Source of the DNA: Bacteroidales bacterium
GTDB taxonomy: Bacteria > Bacteroidota > Bacteroidia > Bacteroidales > UBA1556
Assembly: GCA_029935325.1 (NCBI GenBank)
Contig: JAOZKO010000023.1
Span: 9,103 to 17,104 of the forward strand
Direction of reading: 5' to 3'
Length of the DNA stretch: 8,002 nucleotides
Position numbers and translations under genes: made by a program. Shown here one piece after another: positions 6,862-8,002 of this stretch (position 1 is its first letter; each line of letters opens with the position of its first letter). A model generated the notes under the pieces. It ran no database searches, was not told the DNA's origin, and saw nothing but the letters and a program-made list of their open reading frames with translations.

Positions 6862-7418
6862 ATGAAAAAGTTTGCAATTATCATCGTTTTAGTGATGGGA
6901 AGTATATTTAGTGTTAGTGCACAGAAGTTTGCTTATGTTGATACACAATATATATTAGACAATATCCCTGAGTACAAATGGCTCAAAATCAATTAGATGA
7001 ATTATCGAAAAAATGGCAAAAAGAAATTGAACTAAAAGTTGGTGAAATAGATCGCTTATATAAGTCGTATCAAACTGATGCAGTGCTTTTGCCAGAGGAT
7101 ATTAAGAAACAAAGAGAAGAGGAAATTCTTCAGAAAGAGAAAGAGCTAAATCAATTAAAAAAGAAAAGGTTTGGTACTGATGGTGATTTATTTAAAAAAC
7201 GACAGGAACTAATTAAGCCTTTGCAGGACAAAATCTATAATGCAATTCAGGAAATGGCTGAGCAAAGAGGTTATGCTGTAATATTTGATAGAGCAGGAAG
7301 TCTAAGTATTTTGTATGCTAGTGCACGTTACGATAAAAGTGATGAAGTACTAGAGAGTATGGGGTATTCAGCAGGTGAAGGTAGTGGGTCGAAATCAAGT
7401 GGAGGTACAAGAAGATAA
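6862..7418 (+). CDS. ompH: OmpH/Skp-family periplasmic chaperone, interrupted by a one-base frameshift
   Basis: OmpH/Skp proteins are trimeric periplasmic holdases that keep unfolded outer membrane proteins soluble for BamA. From ATG 6862 the reading begins with a good signal peptide (residues 1-20, cut after SVSA) and QKFAYVDTQYILDNIPEYK, then meets TAG at 6994-6996. The rest of the protein is in the -1 frame from ATG 6978 to 7418: AQNQLDELSKKWQKEIE, a long charged coiled-coil hairpin, then LFKKRQELIKPLQDKIYNAIQE and GYAVIFDRAG, and a Ser/Gly-rich tail. Joining the two gives about 185 residues, with PEYK running into MAQNQLDE as in intact relatives. The 3' part alone has 146 codons and no signal peptide. 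An assembly or sequencing error in the AAA run is the simplest explanation; a true mutation is possible. The gene lies 20 bases after bamA with no Shine-Dalgarno sequence. Confidence 0.88.
6976..6980 (+). other. Frameshift position in the first ompH gene
   Basis: The bases AAATG here are read AAA TGG in the signal-peptide frame and ATG in the chaperone frame. One extra A in the run (AAAATGGCT) would give Tyr-Lys-Met-Ala-Gln and restore a full-length protein. The site lacks a canonical X XXY YYZ slippery heptamer and a clear downstream stimulator, so programmed -1 shifting is not favoured. ATG 6978 overlaps the upstream frame by 19 bases up to the TAG, so reinitiation could in principle make a signal-less protein. 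Confidence 0.8.
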
Positions 7419-7455
7419 ATTGAATCCATTTATGGGTAATTCAATTGATTTTTTT
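7419..7455 (+). terminator. Weak intrinsic terminator after the first ompH
   Basis: Immediately after the stop, ATTGAAT (7419-7425) pairs with ATTCAAT (7439-7445). An inner CCA/TGG (7426-7428 with 7433-7435) closes a TTTA loop, leaving a three-base bulge. A T-rich tract (TGATTTTTTT, 7446-7455) follows. The stem is AT-rich and interrupted, so termination is probably partial. Confidence 0.5.
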
Positions 7456-7458
7456 GCA

Positions 7459-7466
7459 TATTTTTG
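7459..7466 (+). promoter_or_regulatory. Candidate Bacteroidota -7 promoter element for the second ompH
   Basis: TATTTTTG is an exact match to TAnnTTTG, followed by CGCTC, and it lies 52 bases before the ATG at 7519. No TTTG is found at the expected -33 distance. T-rich surroundings make a chance match more likely, but its position just after a terminator-like hairpin suits separate or extra transcription of this gene. Confidence 0.4.
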
Positions 7467-7518
7467 CGCTCTTATTTTGAAATAAACAAGAATAGAAATA
7501 ATTATAAATTTTATACAG

Positions 7519-8002
7519 ATGAAAACAACAAAGATTTTTTTGGTTTTATTAATGATGACAGCAGGATTTTTTACTGCAACAGCACAAACAAAAACTAAAA
7601 TAGGAGTAATTAATATTGGAGCGTTATTGGAAGTTATGCCAGCCTACGATTCAGTTATGGTAGCTTATCAAGTCAAATATGATCAAATGCAGAGAGATTT
7701 GCAGCAGTTGTATGCAGAATTCCAAACAAAGAAAGAGGAGTATGTGAGAATGCAAGACAGTTTAACTGAGTTGATGAAAAGCATTAAAATGCAAGATTTG
7801 GATGGACTGCAAAATAGAATACAAACACTACAAGATGGAGCTCAGGAAGAATTGAATAAATTTGTAGAAGAAGCTCAAGCTCCTATTATGAAGAGAATTA
7901 GAGATGCCATAAAAGAAGTAGCCAAAGAAAATGGATATACTCATATTCTAAATAATTCTCAGGATCAGGTACTGTATTATGGCGAAACCTTTGATATACT
8001 AC
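7519..8002 (+). CDS. ompH: Second OmpH/Skp-family periplasmic chaperone (3' end outside window)
   Basis: Starting at ATG 7519, 161 codons are open to the window edge with no stop. The N-terminus is a signal peptide (residues 1-22, cut after ATA before Gln 23). The mature part begins KIGVINIGALLEVMPAYDSV, the typical OmpH first strand and helix, then about 85 residues of charged, Gln-rich coiled coil (about 50-135), then IRDAIKEVAKENGYTHILNN, the returning helix and strand that close the Skp body. Family length is about 165-175 residues, so only a few codons are probably missing. It is a divergent paralogue of the gene just upstream; together they form the tandem ompH pair that follows bamA in Bacteroidota. 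Unlike its neighbour it is intact so far as visible, so it could cover the chaperone role if the first copy is truly broken. In related genomes murI often comes next, which cannot be seen here. Confidence 0.92.
   Translation, partial: MKTTKIFLVLLMMTAGFFTATAQTKTKIGVINIGALLEVMPAYDSVMVAYQVKYDQMQRDLQQLYAEFQTKKEEYVRMQDSLTELMKSIKMQDLDGLQNRIQTLQDGAQEELNKFVEEAQAPIMKRIRDAIKEVAKENGYTHILNNSQDQVLYYGETFDIL

Noticed and set aside
6970..7000. Programmed -1 frameshifting in the first ompH
   Set aside because: The codons TAC AAA TGG do not form a slippery heptamer, repairing of the Lys tRNA after a -1 slip would be on CAA, and no clear stimulatory structure is visible.

Overview
This window looks like a chromosomal housekeeping segment from a member of the Bacteroidota (Bacteroidetes), AT-rich and with every gene on the + strand. 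Three things point there. The gene order nadK - PorG/DUF6089-type outer membrane protein - uppS - bamA - ompH - ompH is a Bacteroidota arrangement. None of the seven genes has a recognisable Shine-Dalgarno sequence before its start codon. The promoter-like sites I can find match the Bacteroidota -7 element TAnnTTTG rather than a classical sigma-70 box. I cannot name a genus.

Layout. Positions 1-142 hold a 50-bp tandem repeat with an internal inverted repeat, probably continuing off the left edge. Positions 171-1272 are prfB (release factor 2), read through an in-frame UGA by a classic +1 programmed frameshift at 231-237. Positions 1273-1640 have no gene and hold a patchwork of short degenerate repeats, an imperfect 14-bp-arm hairpin, and six TTACAA words at an exact 10-bp period. 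Positions 1641-2519 are nadK (NAD kinase). From 2638 there is a compact envelope-biogenesis cluster: a PorG/DUF6089-type outer membrane protein, uppS (prenyl chain for peptidoglycan and LPS carriers), bamA (outer membrane protein insertase, starting one base after the uppS stop), and two tandem OmpH/Skp-type periplasmic chaperones. The second chaperone runs off the right edge.

How the genes work together. UppS makes the polyprenyl diphosphate on which cell-wall and surface polysaccharide units are carried. The OmpH/Skp proteins would hold unfolded outer membrane proteins in the periplasm, and BamA would fold them into the outer membrane. The PorG-like barrel is a plausible BamA client and, by family, a component of the type IX secretion system. 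Spacings of 30, 1 and 20 bases from the PorG-like gene to the first ompH suggest one transcription unit. A weak terminator and a promoter-like site lie between the two ompH genes.

The most notable points are the intact RF2 recoding signal, with a strong internal Shine-Dalgarno sequence in a window that otherwise has none; a one-base frameshift that breaks the first ompH gene at residue 39-40; and the repeat families flanking prfB. I see no mobile element, CRISPR array, tRNA, rRNA or defence system, and nothing that I would call a new multi-gene system.
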